Made by a program: the position numbers and the translations under genes
The notes under the pieces: generated by a model
Database searches by the model: none
What the model was told of the DNA's origin: nothing
The model's input: only the letters and a program-made list of their open reading frames with translations
Shown here: one piece after another, positions 9,884-19,388 of the stretch
Position numbering within the stretch: position 1 is the stretch's first letter
Layout of the letters: every line of letters starts with the position of its first letter
DNA from: Campylobacteraceae bacterium
Lineage (GTDB): Bacteria > Campylobacterota > Campylobacteria > Campylobacterales > Sulfurovaceae
DNA: 64,000 nt
Assembly (NCBI GenBank): GCA_027034975.1
Contig: JALVWQ010000010.1
Span: 1 to 64,000, forward strand
Direction: 5' to 3'

Positions 9884-10087
9884 ATGAAGCAGGCAACTTT
9901 TGAAGAGAAGTTAGAGTTAGGGAAAGAGTGTATCGAGCAGTTGATGAATCCGGAGATTACGCTTGAGGAGTCGATAGCGATCTATAAGAAGGGGTTGCAG
10001 ATTATTAAAGAGGCTCAAGAGATGCTAGAAGAGGCGAAGCTAAAGGTAGAAGAGATCAATAAAGAGATGAGCGGAGTAGAGTCTTGA
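9884..10087 (+). CDS. xseB: exodeoxyribonuclease VII small subunit
   Basis: 67 aa, TFEEKLELGKECIEQLMNPEITLEESIAIYKKGLQII. Confidence 0.9.
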   Translation: MKQATFEEKLELGKECIEQLMNPEITLEESIAIYKKGLQIIKEAQEMLEEAKLKVEEINKEMSGVES

Positions 10088-10890
10088 AAGAGTTGGTCGT
10101 TGGGTTGGTGCAGCTGCCAACACTTGGAATGAATACTACTCGCTTAGAGTTCTATTTGCGAAAGGCAAAAGATAGAGGGTGTAAAGTGCTGCTCTTTGGG
10201 GAGTATGTTTTGAATCAATTCTTTAAAGAGTTAGAGGGGATCCCTAAAGAGATGATTCGAGAGCAGACAAAGAAGCATATCTCTATTTTGAAACGCTTAA
10301 GTAAAGAGTTCGATATAACGCTTGTTGCCCCTATTGTTGAGGTAAAAGGGAACAGATTTTATAAGAAGATTATTAAAGTGTCACCAAAATCTACAAGTTA
10401 CTATATGCAACAGATACTTATAAACTATAGACACTGGAACGAAGAGGAGTTTTTTAGTAATCCTGTAACGCAGATAGAGGATCCGATGACCTTTACTGTA
10501 GATGGCTTTAAGATTGCCGTTATAGCTGGTTTTGAGCTCCACTTCGATAGGGTTTGGGAGAGCGTGATGCGTAAAAGAATCGATCTTGTACTGCTACCGA
10601 CGGCATCGACTTTTGGATCGAAGTATCGCTGGCGAGAGTTGGTAAAGATGCGTGCATTTGTTAACAATTGTTACATTTTGCGTGCCAACCGTGTTGGGGA
10701 TTATTTAGATAAAGAGACACATTGGAACTTCTATGGAGATTCGCTCTTTGTATCGCCAGATGGGAATATAGAGATGGCACTAGAGGATAGAGAGTCTATG
10801 CTTATTGAGACGATTACAAAAGAGGAGTTGGCAGAGAGTCGGCGAGGCTGGGGCTTTCGAGCACATATGTATAAGAGAGGAGAGCTCTAA
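10084..10890 (+). CDS. carbon-nitrogen hydrolase (nitrilase superfamily)
   Basis: CN-hydrolase-like fold pattern (GEYVL, RANRVGD). Confidence 0.75.
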   Translation: MKELVVGLVQLPTLGMNTTRLEFYLRKAKDRGCKVLLFGEYVLNQFFKELEGIPKEMIREQTKKHISILKRLSKEFDITLVAPIVEVKGNRFYKKIIKVSPKSTSYYMQQILINYRHWNEEEFFSNPVTQIEDPMTFTVDGFKIAVIAGFELHFDRVWESVMRKRIDLVLLPTASTFGSKYRWRELVKMRAFVNNCYILRANRVGDYLDKETHWNFYGDSLFVSPDGNIEMALEDRESMLIETITKEELAESRRGWGFRAHMYKRGEL

Positions 10891-11561
10891 TGCCTAGTTA
10901 TTTTTCGAGGCAGCATATGCTTTGGGGTGAAGAGAGGCAAGAGCTTTTAGCAACAAAGAGTGTGTTGATTGTTGGAAGTGGTGGTCTTGGCTGCTCTGTT
11001 GCTCTAGCTCTTAGTGGGAGCGGTATTGGAAGGCTTGATTTAGTCGATTTTGATAGAGTGGAGATTCACAATATCCACCGGCAAGTGCTTTTTGGCATCG
11101 AAGATGAGGGGAAGTTTAAGGCGGAGATTGCTGCCTCTAAGATAAGAGAGCGAAACCCTGAGCTTTTGAGCGATGCTTATGTGCAAGATTTTGAGAGCTT
11201 TATAGAAAGAAACGAGCGAAAGTATGATTTAATTATAGATGCGACCGATAATCTTTTTGTGCGAGAGCAGATTAATAGTTATGCTAAAGAGAGTAAAATA
11301 GCTTGGATATATGGAAGCGTAGAGGAGTTTAATGGGCAAGTGTGCCTTTTTAAAGAGGCTAGTTTTGGTATGTTTGCAACAAAAGCGGTGGAGCCAAAGG
11401 GGATTGCTGCACCGATGGTGATGCAGGTGGCATCTTTTGAGGCAAACTTAGCCTTGCGTTATCTTGCCAATTTGAAAGTTGCAAGCGATATTTTCTACTA
11501 TTTATACTATAATGATAGTGGAGAATTTGAGTTAAAGAAATTTAAACTTCCAAAGGAATAA
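10890..11561 (+). CDS. ThiF/MoeB/HesA family adenylyltransferase
   Basis: VLIVGSGGLGCSVALALSGSGIGRLDLVDFDRVEIHNIHRQ. Confidence 0.92.
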   Translation: MPSYFSRQHMLWGEERQELLATKSVLIVGSGGLGCSVALALSGSGIGRLDLVDFDRVEIHNIHRQVLFGIEDEGKFKAEIAASKIRERNPELLSDAYVQDFESFIERNERKYDLIIDATDNLFVREQINSYAKESKIAWIYGSVEEFNGQVCLFKEASFGMFATKAVEPKGIAAPMVMQVASFEANLALRYLANLKVASDIFYYLYYNDSGEFELKKFKLPKE

Positions 11562-11563
11562 AG

Positions 11564-11902
11564 ATGAAAAAAGTACTTTTAGTAAGTGTTGCAGTAGCTG
11601 GGCTCTTTTTGAGTAGTTGTACACAAGAGACACAAAATACATTGAGCCGTTCTATTCAAAACTGGACAGGAACCGATGGTGTTTTAGATATCTATGCTGG
11701 GGATAAATTGGTGAAGCGATTTATTAAAATTGATAAATTATCTACAGCGTATGGGACTAACGACCATAAACCAAGACCTTACCGCTATGGGTATGGCTAT
11801 AACGATAAGAACTTTAACCTTAAACGAGATCCAGGGGAGAAGAAGGTTTACTTTGAGTTTTCGGACTACTCAACAAGTTACATATTCTATGAAAATAACT
11901 AA
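11564..11902 (+). CDS. hypothetical lipoprotein
   Basis: Lipobox LFLSSC; 112 aa. Confidence 0.7.
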   Translation: MKKVLLVSVAVAGLFLSSCTQETQNTLSRSIQNWTGTDGVLDIYAGDKLVKRFIKIDKLSTAYGTNDHKPRPYRYGYGYNDKNFNLKRDPGEKKVYFEFSDYSTSYIFYENN

Positions 11903-11916
11903 AAAAGGAGTAAAAA

Positions 11917-12324
11917 TTGGGTATTAAATCAGTTGCAACAGCAAATGCACCACAGGCGATAGGACCATATTCGCAAGCGGTAATAGCAAATGGATTAATC
12001 TATACATCTGGACAGATTGGGTTAACTACTGAGGGGTTAATTGTTGGCCCAGATATAGAGAAGCAGACACACCAAGTTTTAAAAAACTTAAGTGCTGTAC
12101 TCGAAGAGGCTGGAAGCTCTTTAGCAAATGTAATTAAGACAACAATCTACCTTAGTAATATGAATGATTTTAAAACAGTAAATGAGATCTATGCAGAGTA
12201 TTTTGGTTCTCATAAACCTGCAAGAAGTACAGTAGCGGTACGAACACTGCCACTCGATGTAAAGATCGAAATAGACTGTATTGCAATGCCTGATCCGATG
12301 TTAAGCTCGCACACATTGGCTTAA
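11917..12324 (+). CDS. ridA: RidA family reactive intermediate deaminase
   Basis: ANAPQAIGPYSQAVIANGLIYTSGQIG; TTG start after AAAGGAG. Confidence 0.95.
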   Translation: MGIKSVATANAPQAIGPYSQAVIANGLIYTSGQIGLTTEGLIVGPDIEKQTHQVLKNLSAVLEEAGSSLANVIKTTIYLSNMNDFKTVNEIYAEYFGSHKPARSTVAVRTLPLDVKIEIDCIAMPDPMLSSHTLA

Positions 12325-12590
12325 AAAGCAGAAAGCAGAAAGCAGAAAGCAGAAAGCTTAATGCTTAATGCTTAATGCTTAATGCTTAATGCTTAATGCT
12401 TAATTCATAATTCATAATTCATAATTCATAATTCATAATTCATAATTCATAATTCTTAATTCTTAATTCTTAATTCTTAATTCTTAATTCTTAATTCTTA
12501 ATTCTTAATTCTTAATTCATAATTCATAATTCATAATTCATAATTCTTAATTCTTAATTCTTAATTCTTAATTCTTAATTCTTAATTCTC
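12325..12590. repeat. block-structured heptanucleotide tandem array (38 units)
   Basis: Uninterrupted period 7: AAAGCAG x4, AAAGCTT x1, AATGCTT x6, AATTCAT x7, AATTCTT x9, AATTCAT x4, AATTCTT x6, AATTCTC x1. Confidence 0.97.
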
Positions 12591-12827
12591 TCCTCATGCC
12601 TTATATCTGCCACTTCTCTATACTTCAAAAAATATGCCACATTATGTAACATTGTATTCTCTTGAAACTTGTATAAAGAGAGAAACAAGAGTCATTTTGT
12701 CTCTTTTTATGTAACCAAGAGAAACATAGGCTTCTCTAATAGGGAATATTAGTGTTGCTATAACCAATGATTTTACAAAGCTTTGTTAAACTCTTCTTAT
12801 TAATATAAGATAAAAAGGAGAAGATTA

Positions 12828-14996
12828 ATGTCTCAGCCAAAAATTATTTGGAGTAAGATTGATGAAGCACCAGCTTTAGCAACTTATTCTTTATTTCCAG
12901 TCGTAGAAAAGTTTTTAAAGGAAGCAGGTGTAGATATTGAACAGACAGATATTTCACTTGCAGGTCGTGTATTAGCGGCATTTGGACTTATGGATGATGA
13001 GTTAGCAAAATTAGGTGAGTTAGTACTTAAACCAGAAGCAAATATTATTAAACTTCCTAATATCTCTGCATCTGTACCGCAACTTAAGGGTTGTATTGCT
13101 GAGCTTAAAGAGAAAGGTTTTGATCTCCCTGATTTCCCAGAGAACCCAGAAACAGAGGAAGAGAAAGAGATTGCAGCTAAATATGCAAAGTGTTTAGGAA
13201 GTGCAGTTAACCCAGTACTTAGAGAGGGAAACTCAGATAGAAGAGCAGCAGCAGCTGTTAAGAAGTTTGCTCAGAAACACCCACACAGACTAAAGCCATT
13301 TGATGAAAATTGCCAAGCCTATGTAGCTTATATGGAAGAGGGTGATTTTTATGACAATGAGCAATCTTTAATCTCTGAAAAAGGGGGTAACTATACAATT
13401 GAGCTTAATGGTAAAATTGTTAAAACTATAGATAGTGTAGAGGAGAAAGAGGTTATTTCTGCTAGCTTTATGTCAGCTAAGTCACTCAAAAAGCTTTTAG
13501 CCCAATCTATTAAAGATGCTGAAGTTAAAGGACTTCTTTGGTCGATTCACCTAAAAGCTACTATGATGAAAGTTAGTGACCCAATTATGTTTGGTTATGC
13601 TGTAGAGGAGTTTTTTAAAGATCTGTTTACTAAATATGCCGATGAGTTTGAGAAGTTAGGTGTTAACCCAGATATGGGATTAGGTGACCTACTTAAGAAG
13701 CTTGAAAACTCTGATAAAAAAGAGGAGATCGAAGCTGCTATTAAAGAGAGAATCTTAAGCGGTGAGCCAAATATTGCTATGGTTGACAGCGATAACTTAA
13801 TTACAAACTTACACTTCTCTAACGATATTATTATCGATGCTTCTATGCCACCAGTTATTAGAGAGGGTGGTAAGATGTGGAATAAAGATGGCGAGCTTCA
13901 AGAGTGTGTAGCTGTTATTCCAGATAGAAGTTATGCGTTAATGTATGATGAGATTTTAGAAGATTGTAAGGTAAATGGTCAGTTTGATGTTACTACAATG
14001 GGGCATGTGAGTAATGTTGGTTTAATGGCTAAAAAGGCTGAAGAGTATGGTTCTCACCCATATACATTTAGAGTAGAAGAAGATGGTATAGTTGAGGTTA
14101 AAGATAGCGAAGGGAATGTATTAATGAGCTTTGCTGTAGAAGCTGGTGATATCTGGAGAGCTTATAGAGCAAAAGATGTAGCTATTAAAGACTGGGTTAG
14201 ACTTGCACATGAGAGAGGTAAGTTAACTGGTGACCCTGTTGTATTCTGGTTAGACTCTGTAAGAGCTCACGATGCTAACATGATTAAAAAGGTAGTAGAG
14301 TATCTACCGCAGTATTTAGAAAAAGAGCCAATTGAGTACCATATTATGGCACCAAGACTTGCAATGAGATTTAGTTTAAAGAGAACAAGAGCAGGTTTGA
14401 ATACAATTTCTGCAACAGGAAATGTTTTAAGAGATTACTTAACAGACCTATTCCCAATTTTAGAGCTTGGTACGAGTGCGAAGATGATGAGTATTGTTCC
14501 ACTTCTTGCTGGTGGTGGACTATTTGAGACTGGTGCAGGTGGATCGGCTCCTAAGCATGTTGAGCAGTTCTTGAAAGAGGGTCATTTAAGATGGGATTCT
14601 CTTGGAGAGTTCTTAGCGTTAGCAGAGGCTTTAAGAATGATCTATAATAAAACTGGTGATGAAAAGGTAAAAGCTGTACTTGATGCATTAGATAAAGCAA
14701 ACGAAGCATATTTAGATAACAATAATGCACCGAGTAGAAAAGTTGGTGAGCCTGATAATAAAGCATCTCACTACTACTTAGCAAAATATTGGGCTGAGGC
14801 TCTCGCAGAGAGCAACCCTAAATTTGCAGAAGTTGCTCAGAAATTAGCTGAGAATGAAGCAAAAATTATCGAAGAGCTTCAAGCTGTAGAAGGGAAACCA
14901 GCAGATATTGGTGGATACTTTAAGCCAGATGATGCAAAAGCAGAAGCTGCTATGAGACCATCGAAAACTTTCAATGAGATTATTGACGCTATCTAA
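12828..14996 (+). CDS. icd: isocitrate dehydrogenase, NADP-dependent, monomeric type
   Basis: 722 aa, SQPKIIWSKIDEAPALATYSLFPVV, NSDRRAAAAVKKFAQKHPH. Confidence 0.96.
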   Translation: MSQPKIIWSKIDEAPALATYSLFPVVEKFLKEAGVDIEQTDISLAGRVLAAFGLMDDELAKLGELVLKPEANIIKLPNISASVPQLKGCIAELKEKGFDLPDFPENPETEEEKEIAAKYAKCLGSAVNPVLREGNSDRRAAAAVKKFAQKHPHRLKPFDENCQAYVAYMEEGDFYDNEQSLISEKGGNYTIELNGKIVKTIDSVEEKEVISASFMSAKSLKKLLAQSIKDAEVKGLLWSIHLKATMMKVSDPIMFGYAVEEFFKDLFTKYADEFEKLGVNPDMGLGDLLKKLENSDKKEEIEAAIKERILSGEPNIAMVDSDNLITNLHFSNDIIIDASMPPVIREGGKMWNKDGELQECVAVIPDRSYALMYDEILEDCKVNGQFDVTTMGHVSNVGLMAKKAEEYGSHPYTFRVEEDGIVEVKDSEGNVLMSFAVEAGDIWRAYRAKDVAIKDWVRLAHERGKLTGDPVVFWLDSVRAHDANMIKKVVEYLPQYLEKEPIEYHIMAPRLAMRFSLKRTRAGLNTISATGNVLRDYLTDLFPILELGTSAKMMSIVPLLAGGGLFETGAGGSAPKHVEQFLKEGHLRWDSLGEFLALAEALRMIYNKTGDEKVKAVLDALDKANEAYLDNNNAPSRKVGEPDNKASHYYLAKYWAEALAESNPKFAEVAQKLAENEAKIIEELQAVEGKPADIGGYFKPDDAKAEAAMRPSKTFNEIIDAI

Positions 14997-15027
14997 TTAG
15001 ATTTACAGCTCAATTTAAATCTTATAT

Positions 15028-15044
15028 TTGCCCCTTTGGGGCAA
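15028..15044 (+). terminator. putative terminator hairpin after icd
   Basis: TTGCCCC TTT GGGGCAA; only a weak T-tract. Confidence 0.45.
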
Positions 15045-15076
15045 TTATACTGCTATATGAACATTATTTACAGGAA

Positions 15077-15165
15077 ACCACCTATAGCTTAGGCAAGACA
15101 TAGAAAAAACACAAATAAAAACTTTTTGATGAGTTTTTATTTGTGTTTTGCAGCTATAGCGTGGT
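15077..15165. repeat. 89-bp imperfect palindrome between icd and mdh
   Basis: ACCACCTATAGCT...AAAACACAAATAAAAACT-tttgatg-AGTTTTTATTTGTGTTTT...AGCTATAGCGTGGT. Confidence 0.75.
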
Positions 15166-15184
15166 AATGAAAAAAGGAGTCTGA

Positions 15185-16144
15185 ATGGAGAAAAAAAGAG
15201 GTAAAAAGGTAACAATTATTGGTGCAGGAAATGTGGGGGCAACAGTTGCTTACTCTTTAGCGATGAAGGGTGTTTGTCACGAAGTAGTTTTAAGAGACAG
15301 GAATCCAGATATCTCTATGGGAAAAGCGTTAGATATGAGCCAAGCTGCAAATGCTGCAAGAATGCACACAATCGTTCGGGTTGCACACGAAGCAAAAGAT
15401 ATTGCTAATAGTGATATTGTTGTAATTACAGCAGGGAGCCCAAGAAAGCCTGGTATGAGCAGAGATGACCTTTTAATGGTAAATGCAGAGATTACAAAAG
15501 AGGTTATTCAAGATGTTAAAACATATGCACCTGATTCTATAATTATTATGGTCTCTAATCCTCTTGATGTAATGACATATGTAGCACTCAAAGAGTCAGG
15601 GTTTCCTAAAGAGAGAGTTGTGGGAATGGCTGGGATTTTGGATAGTGCAAGAATGGCGCACTTTATTTATGAGAAGATTGGCTATGGTGCAGGGCAGATT
15701 AGAGCATCTGTAATGGGTGGACATGGTGATACTATGGTGCCACTGCCTAAGTTCTCAACAGTTGCTGGGGTGCCTCTTTCTGATATCTTAACAAAAGAGG
15801 AGATTGATGAGATTGTTGAGCGAACAAAGCATGGTGGGGCAGAGATTGTTGGTTATCTAAAGACTGGTTCAGCTTACTATGCACCGGCAAAATCTACAGC
15901 AATTATGGTAGAGGCCATCTTGAAAGATACGAAGCAGATTCACCCATGTGCTGTCTATTTAGATGGGCACTATGGATATAGTGATGTTGTTTCAGGTGTT
16001 CCGGTTGCACTTGGTGCAAATGGTGTTGAGAAGCTCTTTGAGATGACGCTTACAGATGATCAGAAAAAGCAGTTTGATCATAGCGTGCAGTCTGTTAAAG
16101 AGATGATCGATGTTCTTAAGAACAATAATTTTTTTGATAAATAG
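15185..16144 (+). CDS. mdh: malate dehydrogenase
   Basis: [41 protein letters not shown]. Confidence 0.95.
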   Translation: MEKKRGKKVTIIGAGNVGATVAYSLAMKGVCHEVVLRDRNPDISMGKALDMSQAANAARMHTIVRVAHEAKDIANSDIVVITAGSPRKPGMSRDDLLMVNAEITKEVIQDVKTYAPDSIIIMVSNPLDVMTYVALKESGFPKERVVGMAGILDSARMAHFIYEKIGYGAGQIRASVMGGHGDTMVPLPKFSTVAGVPLSDILTKEEIDEIVERTKHGGAEIVGYLKTGSAYYAPAKSTAIMVEAILKDTKQIHPCAVYLDGHYGYSDVVSGVPVALGANGVEKLFEMTLTDDQKKQFDHSVQSVKEMIDVLKNNNFFDK

Positions 16145-16152
16145 GAGTGAAG

Positions 16153-17004
16153 ATGAGAGAAGTAGCATTTGATGATGTGGTAAATGCAGTAAAGAATATG
16201 ATTAAAACAACTGCTACAAATTTACCAGAAGATACGCTAAAAGCCTTAGAAGATGCATATGAGTATGAGAAGTCTGAGGTTGCAAAAGAGGTAATTAAGC
16301 AACTTTTAGAGAATGCAAAAATTGCAAGAGAAGAGGAGAGACCTCTTTGCCAAGATACTGGCTTAGCGGTATTCTTTGTAAATGTAGGCGAGGATGTTAA
16401 AGTGGTTGGTGGAACGCTAAAAGATGCTATTAACAAAGGAACAGAACTTGGATATACCGAGGGGTACTTAAGAGCTTCGACTTGTAACTGTTTTAGCAGA
16501 GCAAACTTAAAAGATGAGATTGGATATAACCTTCCGGCAGTTATCCATTTCGATCTAGTAGAGGGTGATAAGATTGAGATAGAGTATGCTGCTAAGGGTG
16601 GCGGATCTGAGAATGTAAGCCGTGCAAAAGTGTTGCCACCAGCTGCTGGTAAGCCTGGTATTATAGAGTTTGTTAAAGAGGTAATTAGTGATGCAGGTGG
16701 TAACCCTTGTCCTCCAATTACTGTTGGTGTTGGTATTGGTGGTACATTTGAGAAGGCTTGTATCAGTTCGAAGCATGCACTCTTTAGAGATGTAGGGACT
16801 ACAAATCCAAACCCTGAGCTTAATGAGCTTGAGCAAGAGATTTTAGAAGAGGTGAATAAGCTTGGAATTGGTGCAATGGGTATGGGTGGAACAAAGACTG
16901 CACTTGCTGTGCATATCGAGGCGAATCCTTGCCATATTGCGAGTTTACCGGTTTCTGTGAATGTTCAGTGTCATAGCTCAAGACATATGCATATTACTAT
17001 TTAA
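16153..17004 (+). CDS. class I fumarate hydratase, alpha subunit
   Basis: EERPLCQDTGLAVFFV, STCNCFSRANL, VSVNVQCHSSRH; two-subunit Fe-S fumarase. Confidence 0.92.
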   Translation: MREVAFDDVVNAVKNMIKTTATNLPEDTLKALEDAYEYEKSEVAKEVIKQLLENAKIAREEERPLCQDTGLAVFFVNVGEDVKVVGGTLKDAINKGTELGYTEGYLRASTCNCFSRANLKDEIGYNLPAVIHFDLVEGDKIEIEYAAKGGGSENVSRAKVLPPAAGKPGIIEFVKEVISDAGGNPCPPITVGVGIGGTFEKACISSKHALFRDVGTTNPNPELNELEQEILEEVNKLGIGAMGMGGTKTALAVHIEANPCHIASLPVSVNVQCHSSRHMHITI

Positions 17005-17014
17005 GGAGATAGTT

Positions 17015-17572
17015 GTGGCTACATATCATTTAACTACGCCTCTTAGCGAAGAGGATGTAAGACAATTAAAAGCTGGTGATGTTGTTTATCTAAGCGGTGT
17101 TCTCTATACAGCAAGAGATGCAGCACACAAAAGATTGGTTGATTTAATCGAAAAGGGTGAAGAGCTACCATTTGATTTAGAGGGAAGCGTAATCTACTTT
17201 GTAGGACCAACTCCACCAAAGCCTGGCGATCCTATAGGAAGTGCAGGCCCAACAACTAGCTACAGAATGGATAGCTACTCCCCAACAATGCTAAAGCATG
17301 GCTCAAGAGGGATGATTGGTAAAGGAAAAAGAAACCAAGCGGTAAAAGATGCGTGTAAAGAGTATGGCGGAGTTTACTTTGGTGCTACAGGAGGTGCGGG
17401 TGCACTTCTTGGGAAAAGAATTAAATCTGCAGAAGTTATCGCATATCCAGAGCTTGGTCCAGAAGCAATTAGAAGGCTAGAGGTCGAGGAGTTTCCGGTA
17501 ACTGTTATTAACGATACCCACGGCGGTGACCTATACCAGATGGGTAGAGAGCAGTTTGAGGTAAAATCGTAA
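17015..17572 (+). CDS. class I fumarate hydratase, beta subunit
   Basis: LKAGDVVYLSGVLYTARDAAHKR, VGPTPPKPGDPIGSAGPTTSYRMD; GTG start at 17015 after AAGGAG. Confidence 0.92.
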   Translation: MATYHLTTPLSEEDVRQLKAGDVVYLSGVLYTARDAAHKRLVDLIEKGEELPFDLEGSVIYFVGPTPPKPGDPIGSAGPTTSYRMDSYSPTMLKHGSRGMIGKGKRNQAVKDACKEYGGVYFGATGGAGALLGKRIKSAEVIAYPELGPEAIRRLEVEEFPVTVINDTHGGDLYQMGREQFEVKS

Positions 17573-17575
17573 TAC

Positions 17576-17610
17576 AAGCTAGAAGCTATAAGCATTAAGC
17601 TTAAAGCTGA
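17576..17610. repeat. degenerate AAGCNNN heptamer run (5 units)
   Basis: AAGCTAG AAGCTAT AAGCATT AAGCTTA AAGCTGA. Confidence 0.7.
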
Positions 17611-17671
17611 GGCTTGCCATTTTAATATTTGCGGCAACACCGTAAAAAGCAGAGTTTCTTGCTAGCTCGAA

Positions 17672-17852
17672 GTTTTTAACCCAAAATTTGCATTAGAGAT
17701 TAACAACCTTTAGCAAATCATTTAGCTATGGGCATTTACAAAAATCCATCAATTAACCTTTGGGTTAACCTCAAGATTTTTGCAAACACCCATAACTAAA
17801 GCATTTGCCAAATCTATGCTAATTCTATTGCAAAATTTGGGTTTAACTTTTG
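17672..17852. repeat. palindromic repeat family B, long copy (B2)
   Basis: Single long imperfect hairpin: TTTAACCCAAAATTTGCATTAGAGATTA ... GCAAATCATTTAGCTATGGG ... CAATTAACC TTTG GGTTAACC ... CCCATAACTAAAGCATTTGC ... TAATTCTATTGCAAAATTTGGGTTTAA. Confidence 0.85.
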
Positions 17853-17861
17853 GTAAAACTT

Positions 17862-19271
17862 TTACATTTCTATAATATAGATATACTTGCCACCACTATT
17901 GATAGCTGGAGAGAGTAGCTTTGCAAGATGAATTGTTGCTCCAAAATCTTTTAATATATTTTCTAAATCACTTTTTTGCATATAGATATAACCATTTTCG
18001 TAGAACTCAATAGTCTGTTGTAGCTCCTTGAAGAGTTCGTAATAGAAGAGCTTAAATCCATTATGTTCTATTTTTGCACTCTCCATAGAGGGTTTGAGTG
18101 TGGCTATGAGTTTGTATGTAAGAGTTGCTGCCAATTGACTATAGCCATTGATAGCATAGTAGAGAATCTCTGGGAGGGATTGATTTATAGCATCGTAACA
18201 CTCTCTCTCTTCTTCCAAGAGGCTCTCATCGATCTTGAGCATATTTTCGATTGCTCGGTAGAGATTGCGGGTTAATGTATCGCTTTGGGCTTGAGTAGTA
18301 CTCTCTAATAGTTCGCTAACGAGTAGGTAGGGTCTCCTTTTCTCTATTTCATGGTTGAGTATATTATCAAGCGTGATTGTTGTTAGACCTTTATACTCTT
18401 TTTCAAGGAGACTCTCTATAGTTTTGTAGTAGGCTTTTAATGGGTTTTGGCTGAGGGTTCTAGTATAGCTCTCTTCGATAACTTCGTTATTGATTGCTTT
18501 ATCGACAAACTCTAGGGTGGCTTTGAGTTCTTGAGACTCTTTGCCAATTGCTGCCCACTCTTTTATTGCCGCCTTATAGCCAAGAAACCTTGCAATATAG
18601 TAGTTGATTGTGAGGGAGTCAAACTCTTGCTGCGAGTTAGAGATATAGGGGCTTAAATCGATTCTCTCTGTTTTGTTGTTTTTACTTAGAATACGGAGAC
18701 TCTTTTGAGCAAGAGTTTTTTGAACAATTGCTACAGGGCTTAGTTGTTTGCTCTCTTCTGGCAGGATATCGGCAGCTATGAGTGGAGGGATATTCTCTTC
18801 TGTGATTTTGATGAGTGCCGTTGCACCTTTAGAGCTTGCTATGAGTTTTTGATCTGCAGCTATATGAGATTTTTGACCACTATTGAGGTGGATGCCGGTG
18901 TCGCTGATTGTAAGGGATCCATCTATAATTTCGAGTGTTAAGTTTGTACTTTTGTTGCTTGTATAGGAGTAGCTCTCGAAAGGTGCTAATTTGAGTTGAT
19001 AGAGTGCACTGCTATTGTGGGTTGGGTTATCTATAAGTGAGAGTTTGCTCTCTTGCTGGCTATTGATAAGTTCCGAAATATCGATATTTAGGGCTTTCGC
19101 AATAGCTTCAAGAGTAGAGATAGTTGGGTTTGTTTCGCCAAGCTCTAAACCAAAAAGGGTTGATTTCGAGACCTTTGCATCTTTTGCAAGGGCAGAGAGA
19201 GATATTTTATGGAGTGTTCTATAGTATTTAATTCTCTTACCAATTGAGGAGATGAGACTCACCGTTTTCAT
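17862..19271 (-). CDS. XRE-family HTH regulator with cupin-like middle and long helical C-terminal region
   Basis: N-terminal HTH IGKRIKYYRTLHKISLSALAKDAKVSKSTLFGLELGETNPTISTLEAIAKALNI; 469 aa. Confidence 0.8.
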   Translation of the reverse strand: MKTVSLISSIGKRIKYYRTLHKISLSALAKDAKVSKSTLFGLELGETNPTISTLEAIAKALNIDISELINSQQESKLSLIDNPTHNSSALYQLKLAPFESYSYTSNKSTNLTLEIIDGSLTISDTGIHLNSGQKSHIAADQKLIASSKGATALIKITEENIPPLIAADILPEESKQLSPVAIVQKTLAQKSLRILSKNNKTERIDLSPYISNSQQEFDSLTINYYIARFLGYKAAIKEWAAIGKESQELKATLEFVDKAINNEVIEESYTRTLSQNPLKAYYKTIESLLEKEYKGLTTITLDNILNHEIEKRRPYLLVSELLESTTQAQSDTLTRNLYRAIENMLKIDESLLEEERECYDAINQSLPEILYYAINGYSQLAATLTYKLIATLKPSMESAKIEHNGFKLFYYELFKELQQTIEFYENGYIYMQKSDLENILKDFGATIHLAKLLSPAINSGGKYIYIIEM

Positions 19272-19388
19272 GTAAACCTTTTTTTCTCTTATTATAACGC
19301 TCTTTAGAGTGAGGAAGTGAAAAGATAACTATATGAAATATGAGTTTCGATATAATTGCACTAATACTTATTTAAGGAATTTTTTAAG

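Noticed and set aside
12325-12590. CRISPR array candidate
   Set aside because: Repeats are directly tandem 7-mers with no spacers and no cas genes nearby
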